Assembly: GCA_028274465.1 (NCBI GenBank) | Contig: CM051456.1 | Span: 21,423,033 to 21,487,032 of the forward strand | Origin: Plantago ovata | Lineage: Eukaryota; Streptophyta; Magnoliopsida; Lamiales; Plantaginaceae | Reading direction: 5' to 3' | DNA length: 64,000 nt | Part shown: positions 1 to 12,230 of the stretch, in pieces | How the letters are laid out: every line of letters begins with the position of its first letter | Position numbering within the stretch: the stretch's first letter is position 1 | Notes under the pieces: generated by a model | What the model saw: only the letters and a program-made list of their open reading frames with translations | The model's database searches: none | Told to the model about the DNA's origin: nothing | Position numbers and translations under genes: made by a program

Positions 1-787
1 CTGAAGAAGAAGATCGAAGAAGAAGAAAGGGAGAAAAAAATAAAAATAAAAAAATATATAAAAGAATTAAAAAAAGGAAAATAATTTTTTCTTACTGTAG
101 CTAAGGCCTTGTTTGTTTGGGCATGAAATTCTCGGTGGCAAAGTTGTAAATATTGAGCAGTCAACCCAAAAAGGTACTAAAATGTTATTGTTGAACTAAA
201 GAGTATTAATCTGTTATTAGGTGTCACAAGATACACTTCCATGATAATAACTCTATTTATATATATAGATTATACATCTTGCACCCTTATATATACGTCT
301 TGATGTAACCACTATATGATATACTATTGAAGGTATAATTTAAGAATGTCATCAACTTGACATTGGCGAGAAGTCAAAAACAAATGGGAATATGGGATCA
401 AGTGACAATTAAAAATTAAGCAAGTGTACGTACAGGAACATGCTCATTTGTTACTTTACAAAACAATCCATCAAGCGTGATTTTTCTACGCTAGATAGTG
501 TTCCTCATGATATTTAAACTGTGTTTTATATGTTATACGTGTAACACTTTAAAATATCATATGACATTACAATATAATATATATTATAGCAAAGAATAAA
601 CCAACCACAATTGGTTGACCTCCTGGACCTATGCAAAAATCATTATATTATAGGATTAAATCATCTCATGCATAAATAACTGCAGGAAAACTCGATCCGT
701 ACATGATCTAGATGTGAAACACTATAGAATTTTAAGTTCCTGGTACAAAAATCCGTTCAATTTACGGTCAATGCTAGATTTGGAGCT
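1..787. other. Gene-free AT-rich DNA with a purine-rich tract at the window edge
   Basis: No gene is supported here. The first 90 bases are a GA/A-rich tract that resembles the right arm of the foldback element at 2944-3535. The DNA after it (about 105-230) resembles the DNA after that element (about 3545-3665): both have a TTTG-rich start, ACTAAAATGT and TGTTATTAGG in the same order. This may be the right part of a second copy of the same repeat, cut by the window edge. The rest is plain AT-rich sequence. Confidence 0.35.
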
Positions 788-1620
788 TTGGCGTATGATA
801 TTGAGGAGGATTTGCCTCAAGCTTTTGCTGGAGTGGAATTAGAGAAAAATGGCCAACAGGAGAATGCAAGTCCACTTCATGCGAATGTTGCGCCTTCAAG
901 TTCTTGCCCGCCACGACAAGCCAAAAAACGAGATGTTGCGTATCTTGCGGCTTGGACAAATGCAATTTTGGATAAAAGAACGCTTGGGAAGTACAACTCA
1001 ATCCTTTCCCCGATGGAAAATCTATCTCAGAAGCACCGAAAGAAGATTTGAGATCGTTGACTAGGGAAAATGATGGATGTCAAACCTTTGGGCTAACTAG
1101 CATGGGCGGAGCTATCAAGGAGCAGGGTAGTGCAACAACACTACTATTTTTTTTTTTTACCTATATACTCCATGTTTATTTTTGATAATTTCTTGCATAT
1201 TGCACTACCTATTTGACATTATTTGTTGTTTTTCTTGCTAAAAATGCACATAAATTATGGATGGTTAGTAAAATTATTACCTCTAGTATTATATAGGTTT
1301 GATATTTCAAATATTTTTTTATTTATTATATAAAAAAATTATCCTACCATAAATAATGAAAATATTTTCGTATATGCGCACTAGGTGATATTATTTTCTG
1401 GCTCCGCCCCTGCTAACTAGTGATGATAAGATGCCTCTAATGGTATAGACGAAAACCCTTTTGGCTTTGAAAATGACTTTGAGCCGGGTCTGGGTGAGCC
1501 AGATGGTGATGATGGTGATGAAGATCTCATTCTTAAAGCTTTTGGTGATAGTTCAAAGGTAGCAAATGAAGTTAATATCTCCAATGCTCTTTTTCTTAAG
1601 CCTCTTTTCAATGTTGTCAT
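788..1620 (+). pseudogene. Unrecognised broken coding remnant, split by a MITE
   Basis: Protein-like stretches run in changing frames: one with PSSSCPPRQAKKRDVAYLAAW near 890-950, one reading SLTRENDGCQTFGLTS near 1055-1100, and an acidic stretch GEPDGDDGDEDLILKAFGD near 1493-1550. The hAT MITE at 1101-1412 splits the second from the third. No single frame spans the region, so I read it as a decayed gene or cDNA fragment. I do not recognise the family. There are no clear introns or start signals. Confidence 0.3.
1101..1412. mobile_element. hAT-like MITE, 312 bp
   Basis: The left end reads CATGGGCGGAGC and the right end GGCTCCGCCCCTG, which is an inverted terminal repeat of the CAGGGGCGGA type known for hAT elements. 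It is flanked by an exact 8-bp direct repeat CTAACTAG (1093-1100 and 1413-1420), the duplication size of hAT transposition. It has no coding capacity. It interrupts an older coding remnant whose two halves lie directly on either side. Confidence 0.75.
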
Positions 1621-2359
1621 TATTTTAACCTTGCATCAACAAGTACAATAGGAGAAAATCAGAGGGTTCTTCTCCTTTACTAGCAAATCGTTTTAACAAA
1701 TATGATGACTCTTATGAGGAAAATATATATCATCCTCGCCTCCTCGGTGTCTTATGGTAATGAAATTTTCATTGTCAGATTCTCATGATAATTAAGCTAT
1801 TGCTCAAGAAACATTGTACTAGTTGCATATATTTTGACTGGCTGAGTAAGATATTGTTTGTCCTTGTCGTGCCTAAGATTCTAAAACTTCTTGTCTTCTT
1901 GGGTTATTATACACCCGGTGATTGTACTGTATCTTTATTCAATAAATTAGTTTATTAAAAAATATGAAAAAACAAATGCTCTGTTTCACATCTGAAGCTG
2001 CCCGGGTGTTTTGCAGCTGAGAGATCGGTGTGTTTTGACCAAATGAAAACATAAAAGCTTGCGCTTGGTGTCCATTTCAAAACCCAACTGGAGAGTGGCT
2101 ACAAAATACATACAGTCGATTGGTTTATTAATGTAGAAAGCTTTTTATGTTGTGTTTCACTTTTTTTAGTGCTTTTATTTTTTTAGTTTTTGTCAGTGTT
2201 CTAGAACTTGTAAGCGAGGAAATTGTTTCTTGTTGAGTAAAAGCTTTGCTAGGTATTTCTCCAATTCACATCGCCTTTTACTAACACGACGTTCAACTTT
2301 TACTAACACGACGTTCACCCTAAACATCAATTTCCTATGCATATAAAAATGAAATAAGA
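1621..2359. other. Gene-free interval
   Basis: No gene is supported. Around 1905-1970 the DNA resembles the 3' end of a plant LINE (a TGTACTGTATCTTTATTC-like stretch, then TTAATAAA-like sequence and a short A-rich tail), but no target duplication is visible. A short direct repeat (TTTTACTAACACGACGTTCA) lies at about 2275-2318. Confidence 0.3.
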
Positions 2360-2838
2360 AAGAAAGAAGGCAGTGATACTGGACTCAGAAGCGGAGTTTT
2401 ACAAAGGTCTAGGGGAAGCTAAAATTATAATTTTGAGATAAGAGGTCGCGAAAGGGCTTGGTGATAAAGGTATAGCTGAAGCTGATAGAGGAAATTCCGA
2501 GGGACCTGTTTCATCTCTACAGTGCCCAAAGTATGATGCATGATGCACAAAACAATTGAAGGGTAGCAGGTACACTTGAAACAATGCCTTGATAAAAATG
2601 TGACTCGAGTGTTGTTTCAACTTTTTGAGGATACTGTAGGCAAAGATTGAGAATTGCAAATATCAGGAGTAGAATTAAATTGGGTCTATTCTTTTTTGCA
2701 TGAAATGGTGTGTTGCAACTTGCAATTTATCATCTCCCATATTAGATCAACTGTTGAAGCAGTCTAATTTGTTTATCTTTACCTAATGAGAATGATGGCT
2801 TTTAGGTTGAAAAAAAAAAAAAAAAAAAAAAAAAAAAC
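2360..2838 (+). mobile_element. Retroposed transcript with poly(A) tail
   Basis: The segment ends in an uninterrupted run of 28 A (2810-2837). It is bounded by a 9-bp direct repeat GAAATAAGA (2351-2359 and 2839-2847). Poly(A) plus a target-site duplication is the mark of LINE-mediated retroposition. Near its start a short frame reads EAEFYKGLGEAKIIIL followed by a stop and then EVAKGLGDKGIAEADRGNSE; I do not recognise the parent. It could be a 5'-truncated processed pseudogene that is mostly 3' UTR, or an unknown SINE. Confidence 0.55.
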
Positions 2839-2943
2839 GAAATAAGATTTTAGTATATCAAATGGAGTAGAGTAGTCAAACAATGTATAATAGCAAAAGA
2901 AAATATTAGAAAACAGAAAGTTATAAAATGTACTCACATCCAA

Positions 2944-3535
2944 GGAGAAAACATTTTTTTTTCTTTTCTCTTTTTATTTTTTAATTTTTTCTTTTTCTTT
3001 TTCCTTTTCTCTTTCTTTTTCAATTCTTCCTCGTCTCCGGTACCGGAGGTTGCTCCGGCAACCGGAGCAAGCTCCAACGACCGACGCTTACTCCGACGAC
3101 TGGAGCAAGCTCCAGATCGGAGCTTGCCTCGGTACGGGAGCAAGCTACAGATCGGAGCTTGCCCCGGTACGGGAGCTAGCTCCGACGACTGGAGCTCGCT
3201 CCGAACTGTAGAAAGCTCCAGACTGGATCTACAGCTGCTCCAGTCACCGTAGCAAGCTCCAGATCGGAGCTTGCTCCGGTACGGGAGCAAGCTTCGACGA
3301 CGGGAGCTTGCTCCGGTGACTGAAGCAAGCTCCGTATCGGAGCATTTCCCGTACCAGAGCGTTCCAATCTGGAGCTTGCTCCAGTCATCGGAGTTTGCTC
3401 CAGTCGCCATAGTAACCTCCGGTACCGGAATTGGTACCGGAGACGAGAAAGAATTGAAAAAGAAAGAGAAAAGGAAAAAGAAAAATAAAAAAGGAAAAAA
3501 GAAAAAGAGAAAAGAAAAAATAAAATGTTTTCTCC
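2944..3535. repeat. Foldback element with purine/pyrimidine arms and a palindromic core
   Basis: A pyrimidine-rich left arm (about 2944-3050, starting GGAGAAAACAT) is mirrored by a purine-rich right arm (about 3420-3535, ending ATGTTTTCTCC). Both arms meet the core at a CTCCGGTACCGGAG-like palindrome. The core (about 3045-3420) is built of repeated GGAGCTTGCTCC, GGTACGGGAGCAAGCTCC and CCAGATCGGAGC modules in both orientations. The block is strongly GC-richer than its surroundings. The reading frames through it are by-products of the repeats. No clear target duplication was seen. Confidence 0.7.
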
Positions 3536-3894
3536 TATTTTTATTTTAAAACACTAAGGGGTGTTTGGATTCATCAAAATCAAATTTTGGAATAATGAAT
3601 TTGTGTTGACTTTGGACTAAAATGTAATTGTGTGCATAAGGAGATTTTTTTGTTATTAGGGTCACTAGTAGGGTATTAAAAATCAATGGACTCATTTATT
3701 ATTTTAAAATGTTATCATATATTATGATATCATCAAGGGTGTGTATGAAATTTTTTACAATATACAGTGTTTTTTGCAATATGTGACTAACCCATGGGTT
3801 CATAACAATGTTTTTATTGCCTCTTAACCTCTTGTATCTCATTTTATTGTTATTATAACCAACTTCTTCTTTTTTTTTTTTTTTTATAATCAGA

Positions 3895-4245
3895 AATCAT
3901 ATATTATCATCAAAGATTCAACTTTCCTGGGAAAGAAAATATCTAGATATTGTTGTGGAAACTGATTCGCTTCTATTGTTCAAGATGATAAAGGATGACT
4001 TGAAATGTGAAGATCCAACTCTTAAAGTGATTATTGAAGACCGTAAAGTCCTTTTGCACAAAGCCTTGGAATGCGAAATTTCAATGGATGGGGAGATCAA
4101 CTAATGTGTGTGATGATAAGATATCTAAGTTATACACTAGAGATTTGGAGGAAGATTACCTTAGAGAATCTATGTCTCCCTCACTTCTATCTTTTTTAGA
4201 TTTTGACAAAGTTTAAGGACTAATGAAATTTCATTACCAAAAAAA
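3895..4245 (+). mobile_element. LINE 3' fragment: RNase H-like domain remnant
   Basis: One frame reads QLSWERKYLDIVVETDSLLL and continues with LFKMIKDDLKCEDPTL. This matches the plant LINE-encoded RNase H domain (RVT_3), where WExGY...hVVETDS is characteristic. After a stop near 4102 and a frame change it continues with LEEDYLRESMSPSLLSFLDFD, which matches the usual tail of that domain. An A-rich end follows at about 4235. The fragment is broken and 5'-truncated. Confidence 0.6.
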
Positions 4246-4472
4246 TAAGTTACATCCGGGGAATCAAACGGGAGTGTCGAGGCGTCAACAATGTCTGAAC
4301 TAAAACTACGAACAAATGGGCCACCTTAACGACGAACAAATTTAAAAGAAAATGTCTAAAAAGAAAGAAAAAAAGAGTTTAGACTCCTCCATAATACTAC
4401 CCTCACATGAAAGGGGTGAAACTAAACTCTGAACCTGCCTATCAGAGCCATCCTTTAAAAATGATTATTATA
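4246..4472. other. Gene-free spacer
   Basis: Short AT-rich spacer between the LINE fragment and the left edge of duplication unit A1. I see nothing functional in it. Confidence 0.3.
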
Positions 4473-5540
4473 AGACTCAATTATATTGCTCTCAACTCCA
4501 TTTTTAAATTTTGTTTGACATATGGTATGAGTCACCCATTATTGACACCAATAACTTATGCAAATTATATTATTTACTTCTTTTCGGCACGAACTGACAC
4601 TTATAGTCACTAATCTTTGGTACCACCTGTTGTTGGTATATCAACATTTAAGTAATAGTATTATTATAAATATCAATATATAAGTATAATAGAGATTCTA
4701 TAATACTTCCTCCATTATTTTAGTTACTTACTAAGTGGTAAAAATTACCAATTTTAAGGAATAATATTAAAAAATTAATTTGTATGGATATTAAATTGTG
4801 AAAGGGTGATAAAGTATGATAGAGAGTGAAAAAGTGGTTATAAATAAGGAGAGATAAATAATAAAAATTAATAAGTATGTTGAAAAACTTTCCGTATTTA
4901 GATTATGAAGTTTCTAATAGGACGCCCAAAATATAAATTTAAGAAGTTATTAATAAAATATAGAAAGTATATATTATAGAATTTATTCATAATTCAGATT
5001 TGAGATAATTTCACTCGAATGTTTTACGTAAATTGAACTTTAAAAATTAATGCAATAAACCCGTATATATAAAAAATTCCATGTTGTTATGGAATTTTAC
5101 ATAACAAACCATCAATCAACAATTGGTTTGATCTTTGTGGGGCTCTGTAAAAATCATTATATCATAGGATTAAATCATTTCAGATATACTTTAGAGGTAA
5201 AGTCTATCAATGCATGATGAAGATATGTAACATTTCATAGAATTTCATGTAAAATCGAACTTAACATGTCAAGGCATACATGAATGATAGAAATTCAGTC
5301 ATATTATTCTGAATGAAGAAAACACAAGAAATTAAGTCATGATAAATCTTGAATTTGCAGATTTGATCATGTACGAATTCAACAACTAACTTCGAATTAC
5401 AGTAAAAGGGAAGAACTAGTAGCTGCTTCTACCGCGAAAGGAGCCATTATACTTGAACTTCTGATAAAGTTATCTACCTTGATCTAGGCTAAACTCAGTA
5501 GTCCTGATGAATTTTTAACGCATCCCACTTCAGAATCAGG

Positions 5541-8084
5541 CTATGGCTTCTCTTCATCCGATGGGATGCATTGCCCAGGAATGGAATCAGAATCAACAAG
5601 AAACTCCTCTACTGAAAGTAAAGCCAACAAACATCGATCAATCCCAACTTCCCAAGAAATGTAAAATTTAGATGCTGAATGAGAAATCTTTTTAGTACCT
5701 AAATCTTCATGTGGATCAAGTAGAATATCAGAGTCTGAATGGATAAATGGAGAACCAGGATAATTTCCAAGATCTCCTAAATCTGCCGGGACAAACAAAG
5801 AAGGAAAAATCAAAGAAATAAATGAGAACTTTAACAATAAGCACCAGGGACACTGTATGTGCAAAAATTGTTACTCATGTAGTAGAGAAGGTACAAGGCA
5901 AACAGACAAGTGACCCTAGAGCTAGCATGCTCAAAATATATAAGGATTTATCTGAAAAAGCACTAAAAGATTAAACTTGAAATACCTCCCAAGTTTGACA
6001 AATCTGCAGTTAGGTCTGGAAGGCTTATGTTCCATGGCATCTGAAAGGATCTGAGGGGATCTCTAGAATTATCAGCTTCATCGTCTGGTTGAAGCTCTAG
6101 TCCTACAGAACTTGCCACGTCTGATGTGAATGTTGTATCAAGTACTGAAGTATCAACTCCCATACTTGGTATTTCTGACGCACTAAAGGGAAAATGGCCA
6201 CTGGATGCCACTGAGGTTGGGCTTACAGCCATATCTGTCATGGATGAAATCCCGTTGTTTGGTGGCCTGATAGGTGAGACGTCAGATGTCGTGACGTCAA
6301 TTCCCATACTGCAGAGAAGAACGATGAAAAGCACTCAGCAGAAAGAATTCAATATTTGCTCAGAAATAGGGTGAAGCTAACATACCAAGTATGGGAGTAG
6401 ATACCATACAGTCAACGTTTTCCGCCTAACTAATTAAAGATTCTCAAAATGGATTCCTTCAGTAAATCAAGACTAATGCATGTAATATTCCCAATTCAGT
6501 ACCCAAAAATGTAAGATGACATGACAGTTAAGAAATGATCAAAAAAGAATTTCTTGGGTAATAATAGGCAGCACATAGTGAAGGAGAATCATTACTCATT
6601 TCCAGAATGCATCCGCATTGGATGGTGATAGTTTCCAGGAGCAGGAACTCCATTGACAATGTGACAGTTTGATGCTGCGTAAGCCATGGGATCAATATGA
6701 GGCCGCCCTGTAGCATGAACCGGAGGCTGCATGACAGGGTATCCCATCGGTAAGTTGTTGACTGCACTGTAAACAAGCGGCATTGAATAATGATACATAA
6801 TATGCATGAAAACTAAAAGTTCACAAACAAACATGGAAAAATCTAGTTCCATATGAGTCTTTAAAATTCAAATTTGAGAAAGGATAACAACAAAGTCTAT
6901 TATAGTAAATGCCTTTTTTATGAACATGACAAATAAACATGGGATGATTGCATTCAAGATGTCCAGTGTAAAAGGTAGATTTACCAGGCATTGGGTGAAT
7001 TCCATTGTGCATTGGAGCTATAGGAACTTTTGAAGGTACAGGATACTTCATTATCTCATACTGATGCTGAAGCAGGTTGTTGAACATGACAATCTGTTTC
7101 TTCAGTTTGAGCCTTATGTAGTAAGCACGAAAAAAGTCAGCATTTTCCTCTTCTAATTTTTGCCACACTGCATTGAGGAAGTACAATTATCAGCATATCG
7201 TGAATATACTACACAGATAGAACACAGAATTATTTCAATTGACGTTACCTACCTAATGTTGTGAACCCAGGATCTAATTTAGCATGATTAAGTAGAGTCT
7301 TGACAACTTCGTCTTTATTCATATACAATTGCAAACACCGTTCAATCAAATTCTGAACCTACAGCAGATTGAGTTCTGGAATCAATAATTATCATCAACA
7401 ATGCAGGTTACAAAATCTTGCCTACATCCTTTAAGGGTAGAATAAGGAAATAATATTATTCTCACGAGTTCAATATCCTCGCGGGAGATTTTTCTCTTCT
7501 CATTACTTGTCGCTGAAGCTGAACCTGAGTCAATTATGGGAGTATCCACGCCATTGTTTGGCAGCTCCGTTTGGGAGTCATGTGAAACATGATTCGGCTT
7601 TCCTTCGTGGGAATTTTGCTTACCCTATAAAATGATTTTCATGTCATCCATGGGAGGAAGTTGAGTGAACTGACAACTTGAAAAAAGTACATGTATAATA
7701 TACTAGAGATACTTACGCTGAACCAAAGATAACAACCTCAATTGGTTAGACTGAGGCCTCATGACATTAGAGGTTATAGGTTCAATTCTCGTCAAGTGCG
7801 GGATTATTTATAATTTATTACTAGCTTTGTAATGCTACTTGTGAAATTGTAATGGTTCGATTATTAAAAAAAAAAAAAGGATTTTTATTAAAAATAAAAC
7901 CAAAGATAACAACTTTATCCTACGTTCCTAACTCATATGCCTAATTATACTGCTGAACAACACGCTTTTTTTTTTTTTGTAAATTCAAAGAACTCATTCA
8001 TAAAACCAACATATGCAAAATAAAATCTTATAAGAATTAAAAAATGTACTCGTAGACCAGTAACAGAACCTGTGAGTTCTTCAT
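5541..8084 (-). CDS. Plant-specific TIGR01589-domain protein, copy 1
   Basis: Eight coding exons with GT-AG junctions join in frame: 8084-8070, 7624-7466, 7358-7253, 7167-6985, 6761-6596, 6308-5986, 5782-5699, 5611-5541 (1107 nt, 368 aa). Residues about 55-115 form the plant domain TIGR01589: VQNLIERCLQLYMNKDEVV, then TLVWQKLEEENADFFRAYY and RLKLKKQIVMFNNLLQHQ. A His/Pro/Met-rich segment (about 125-210) and a Ser/Asp-rich C-terminus ending in PSDEEKP follow. The function of the family is unknown; there is no signal peptide or membrane segment, so I infer a soluble protein. The start was chosen because MKNSQ splices in frame to GKQNSHEGK and the arrangement is identical in copy 2. An untranslated leader exon lies at about 8700-8930, and a small uORF precedes the start. 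Confidence 0.85.
7737..7897 (+). mobile_element. tRNA-derived SINE in intron 1 of copy 1
   Basis: It starts CTCAATTGGTTAGACTGAGG (Pol III A-box like), has GGTTCAATTC (B box) at 7779-7788, and ends in an A-rich tail. A 16-bp target duplication AACCAAAGATAACAAC flanks it (7721-7736 and 7898-7913). The same intron of gene copy 2 holds a single uninterrupted copy of this target (about 14406-14422), so the insertion is younger than the duplication. A relative lies at about 41696-41813. Confidence 0.9.
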
Positions 8085-8086
8085 TT

Positions 8087-8119
8087 TTATCTGGCAGCAA
8101 GCAGATGATGGCTCTCCAT
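8087..8119 (-). CDS. Upstream ORF of 10 codons before TIGR01589 copy 1
   Basis: In the exon that carries the main start, an upstream ATG opens a 10-codon frame, MESHHLLAAR, whose stop lies two bases before the main ATG at 8084. Copy 2 has the same frame (MESHHLLAVR) with its stop one base before the main ATG, and the two main starts lie in different frames relative to the uORF. Keeping the reading frame and stop in both copies suggests, but does not prove, a translational control element. It may instead simply reflect recent duplication. Confidence 0.45.
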   Translation of the reverse strand: MESHHLLAAR

Positions 8120-8699
8120 GAATCTCCTAACTAGCAAGCGTAAGCTCAATCAGGTACCAACTTGAAAACCAAAGAACAACAGAACTAAAGCTCGTCTCCA
8201 GCACGAAAGTCTCCTCTCCACCACACCCTGATGCTAAATGAAATAAATAATCCACAGCATCTAATTAGTGCAGTAACTTTTTAGACCTTGAACAATACTT
8301 AAACAATCATGAACTTCCTTAGTAATAATTTGATAGAAAGAAAGCAGACACAAACAATATCCAATCTTCGAAATCAACTAGCTAAACGTACAGGATTCAG
8401 TACATGGAAAATTGGCAAAACTAGTATTAGGAAAAACAGAAAAATCAAGAAATCCTACAATCACCATCAATTATTTCCCATCTGGTAAAATAAATAAATT
8501 CCTATATTCTATCAAGATACAATTTTTCTAGTTTCCTAACCAGTATCAAATCAAATTACTTGACAACAATTTACTGACAACAGCAAGTAATGGCATAATT
8601 CTCACTTGTGAATATACTGTACATAACATACATACAGACAATAATAATTAAGTAAAAACAAGAAAATAAGAAGCTCTGAGAAAAGGCCTAAAAGATTAC

Positions 8700-8930
8700 C
8701 TAGCTTTGTGGGTTTGATTGATTACCACTTGAGAAGAAGCTCAAGCTTTGAGAAGTTATAATTGGACAAATTATATCAAACAGCAGACTTAAGAATTAAG
8801 GCTACAACTTAAAACCTAGAAATTATGAAGCTACACCAGACGATGGAAGAAGTAGATGCACAGCAGTTGGAGTCTTGGAGATGTGTGTAGAAAAGAAGAG
8901 GAAAGTTGTTGTGTTTATTGACAATAATTA
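8700..8930 (-). promoter_or_regulatory. Leader exon and promoter side of TIGR01589 copy 1
   Basis: On the minus strand a splice donor CTAG|GTAATC ends an untranslated exon at 8700, giving a leader intron of about 0.55 kb before the exon with the start codon. The matching donor in copy 2 is CACAAAG|GTAATC near 15308. The 5' boundary and TATA box could not be fixed by eye. The DNA from about 8940 to 9415 has no counterpart in copy 2. Confidence 0.4.
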
Positions 8931-9545
8931 CAGATTCATGAGAAAAAACGGGCTTAAGGGATTGGCGTTTTCTCATCTCAGTTGGGAATTAATTTTTTTA
9001 ACGTTTGCAGGGTTTTAGAAGTAACTTTTAAGGGATTGTTTTACTGTTTGTTTTACTTTTACCATGAGATATTTTAGGAAGGGGTAAATTGTTGGTTAGT
9101 AGGACCTACTTGCTAAATGAGGTGAACCTACCTGCTGCTATCACAGGTCACTCTACCTACCACCATCATCATATTAGCGTGACTTACAGCAGGGGAATAT
9201 TCATGGAGATTGTGTGAGGTAGTCTTTCTACTCTAATATTCATCTAAATACATCATCTTTTACATCCATTAATTTACAGGTATTTCATCAATTATAATCA
9301 TTCAGTACTTGAACTATTCCCTTACATATTGCATTCCGTCCATCGATTTCTCCTTGGATCTTTTATCTGCTGTTTACATACTTCTGGGGTAAACTGGGTC
9401 GCAACATTTTTTTTGTGGGGATATATGCAGGGAAGTGAAGTACTAGTATACATACTACGTACTGTTGAAGATGTGATTTTGTTATTATAACTAAGAAGAC
9501 TAGACTAGAATCATAAAGGATGAGGAGGAGGAGGATTCGGCCTTT

Positions 9546-11330
9546 TGACACAATTGTTGCAGCAAAGTATATTGTTGTCTTGATGGAGATCCGGTTTCTA
9601 GCTGAAATGGGTCATTCCTGGCATATGTTTTGCCATATTATTGCAGCAAACCATTTTGTATATGAGTAGTTGTAGCCTGAGCAAGCAGCGAAAAACGCAA
9701 CAACTTAATTAAGTGTAAAGTTCGAATCACCCCAAATACTCCGTGAGTGAATACTTGGTTTAACTAGCTAGGCTCATGCATGTAAGAATGTACATATGTG
9801 TAATAGATGTTTTGTTCAACTTGTTGACTAACGGCGAGTGTTTTGGACTTTTGGTGGTTGTTCAATAATTGTTAGTTCTCTTCGTTTTTAATTCTGATTA
9901 TTTGGTCTACATCTCTAGTGTCATTGCTTTGTTTGGATTAGTTTGTGAGTTATTGCTTGTCAATGGGTCGGTTTGGGGAGTTTGATGACACTATTTAATA
10001 GTCCTTTTATCCACTACCGTCTTATCCTTTTATATTAACTTATTTGCATTTTACTAGTCTAGTTTCACCTTTTCGTTCATATTTGCATTTACAGGTACTT
10101 CGCTATGTATTGGCGTGATTCGTTATGAAGGATCTCGTTCATGTGTAGAAGAGTACTTGAAGAATCATGTATATAGTATATGGAAGCATGAAGCTTGAAG
10201 AACTTGGCCAAAGGATTGCTTTGGAGCTTGTACTTCTCTAACCAAAAGGAGCAATCTAGCTATTTTCGACATATCTCTCTCATACGGTGTTGGATGGACA
10301 TGAACTTAATATCCACGCGTATCTAGCTCAAAGATCTTTTCAATGATGGGTCATACGCACCAATCGGATACTGAATGCACCCGTAGCGCCTCGACAAAGT
10401 TGACAATGCAGAGCAGGAAAAAGGGGTGTGTACGCCCATGATTTCAGGCGTACGCTCAGAGCCGGCAGTAGCTTCCAGGATTCATATATATACTCATACT
10501 TCTTACGGATTTTACCATACAATTTCATCCTCTTTCATAATAATACTCTTGATAAAACCCTAGGCTCTTTTTGAGCCTCCATAGCTTTAGATTATCAATT
10601 TCTATCGTTGAAGATTTGGATTTGATCATTGGTCATCATTCAATACTTTAACTTCGAAGGTTTGCATTCATCAACATGTGACAATAGGTGATATCTATTT
10701 CTTCTCATTATTTTCTGCTATTGTGATGTTGATTGTTCTTTGTTATTCCATTATAATTATGTGTGACTATGTAATCGTTATGAGTAGCTAAATTCACCGT
10801 GTTGGTGGTGGGATGTAGATTATACATTAGGGTTCTTGAGCGTGCTAGTTTGGGAATAGTGATTCTTCTATACTTTGTGTTATTGTTTATTGTAGTATTG
10901 TGAGGGAAATTACTCCATCTTCGAATACGGTAGTGACAACGTACCATGGTCATCTCATCACATCAGCTCATTCACAATAACTCTAATACATACTAGATGC
11001 ATGATTAACACTTATGATCTGATCTATGTCACAAATTCTTTGATTAGACATGTAGTGAACTTATTAGCATGCTCGTTTACTCATTATTGATTTATTACTG
11101 TTTTACCACCAACTCGTTTGTCTTCTTGTTATTAATCTGTTCTATCATTTTGTTTACTAGAATTAAGTTTATTGATTGAATATGGAGACTCAGCCTAATT
11201 AAATCCTTAGTGAAGGACATTTTTGCCATCTTATCACTACACTATGGTATGTTTAGCATATTGCATGTCGTAGTAACTGACATTGGCTTAATACAAATAT
11301 TAATTGGTGCATTTACAACTCATCAATATG
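9546..11330. other. Spacer between duplication units, repeat-like, no gene
   Basis: No intact gene is present. The stretch of about 10080-10960 has the texture of a non-coding retroelement region: paired GTACGCCC/GCGTACGCTC motifs at about 10430-10456, then long stop-rich AT-moderate DNA. This is reminiscent of untranslated parts of plant Ty3-type (Tat/Ogre) elements, but no LTRs, primer site or coding domains are visible. If it is one, it is an old, broken piece. The call is an inference only. Confidence 0.25.
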
Positions 11331-12230
11331 ACTCAATTATATTGGTCTCAATTCCATTTTTACATTTTATTTGACATATGCAACCTCCACCTGGACCATT
11401 ATATGGTACAAGCCACCCATTACTGGCATCAATAATTTTGTTCGGCATCAATAACTGGTGCAATTATATTATTCACTTCCTCTCCGACACAATAACTGGC
11501 ACTTATGGTCCCTAATGTTTTGTACCACCTATTGATATCAACATTTCACTAATAATACTATTAATGATTAATATAAGAATATAAAAGACATTCTATCATT
11601 GGTATAAAAATAATTAAGTAGATCTGATAGCTGTTTTATACAATAATTTAGATTTGAGAGAACTTCACTCAAATTTTTAACGTAAATTTAATTTATAGAT
11701 TAATGCAACAAACTCGTATATATAAAAAAAATTCCCTGTTCTTATTGCTTATGAAATTTATGAATTTTACAAAACAAACCATCAATCACTACACTTGGTT
11801 TAACCTTTGTGGGGGCTCTGTAAAAATCATTATATCATAGGATTAAATCATTTCAGGCATGCTTTACAGGTAGACTCTTATCATGTTCCCTCTATCAATG
11901 CATCATGAAGTGAAACAGTTCATAGAATTCCATGTAAAAATCGAACTTAACATGTCAAGGCAGACATGAATGATAGAAATTCAGTCATATTATTCTGAAT
12001 GAAGAAAACACGAGAAAGTCATGATAAATCTGCTTTTGCAGATTTGATCATGTGCAGTATCCATGAATTCAACAACTAACTTCGAATTACAGCAAAATGG
12101 AAGAACTAGCAGCTGCTTCTACCACGAAAGGAGCCATTATACTTGAACTTCTGATAGTGTTATCTACCTTGATCTAGGCTAAACTCAGTAATCTCGACGA
12201 ATTTTTAAGGCATCCCACTTCAGAATCAGG

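Larger units (their letters stand above)
4473..9545. repeat. Tandem segmental duplication unit A, copy 1
   Basis: This block is collinear with 11331-15660. Similarity starts at GACTCAATTATATT (here and at 11331) and ends at the GAGGAGGAGGATTCGGC motif (about 9525-9545 and 15645-15660). It contains the whole TIGR01589-type gene, its leader exon and flanks. Copy 1 differs from copy 2 by a SINE in intron 1 and by about 0.47 kb (8940-9415) that copy 2 lacks. Confidence 0.85.

Noticed and set aside
2934-3549. Open frames on both strands with Lys-rich ends (up to 158 codons)
   Set aside because: They result from the palindromic GGAGC modules and the GA-rich arms of the foldback element.
10080-10960. 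A complete LTR retrotransposon
   Set aside because: No paired LTRs, primer site, polypurine tract or coding domain could be seen; only a general resemblance to non-coding parts of such elements.
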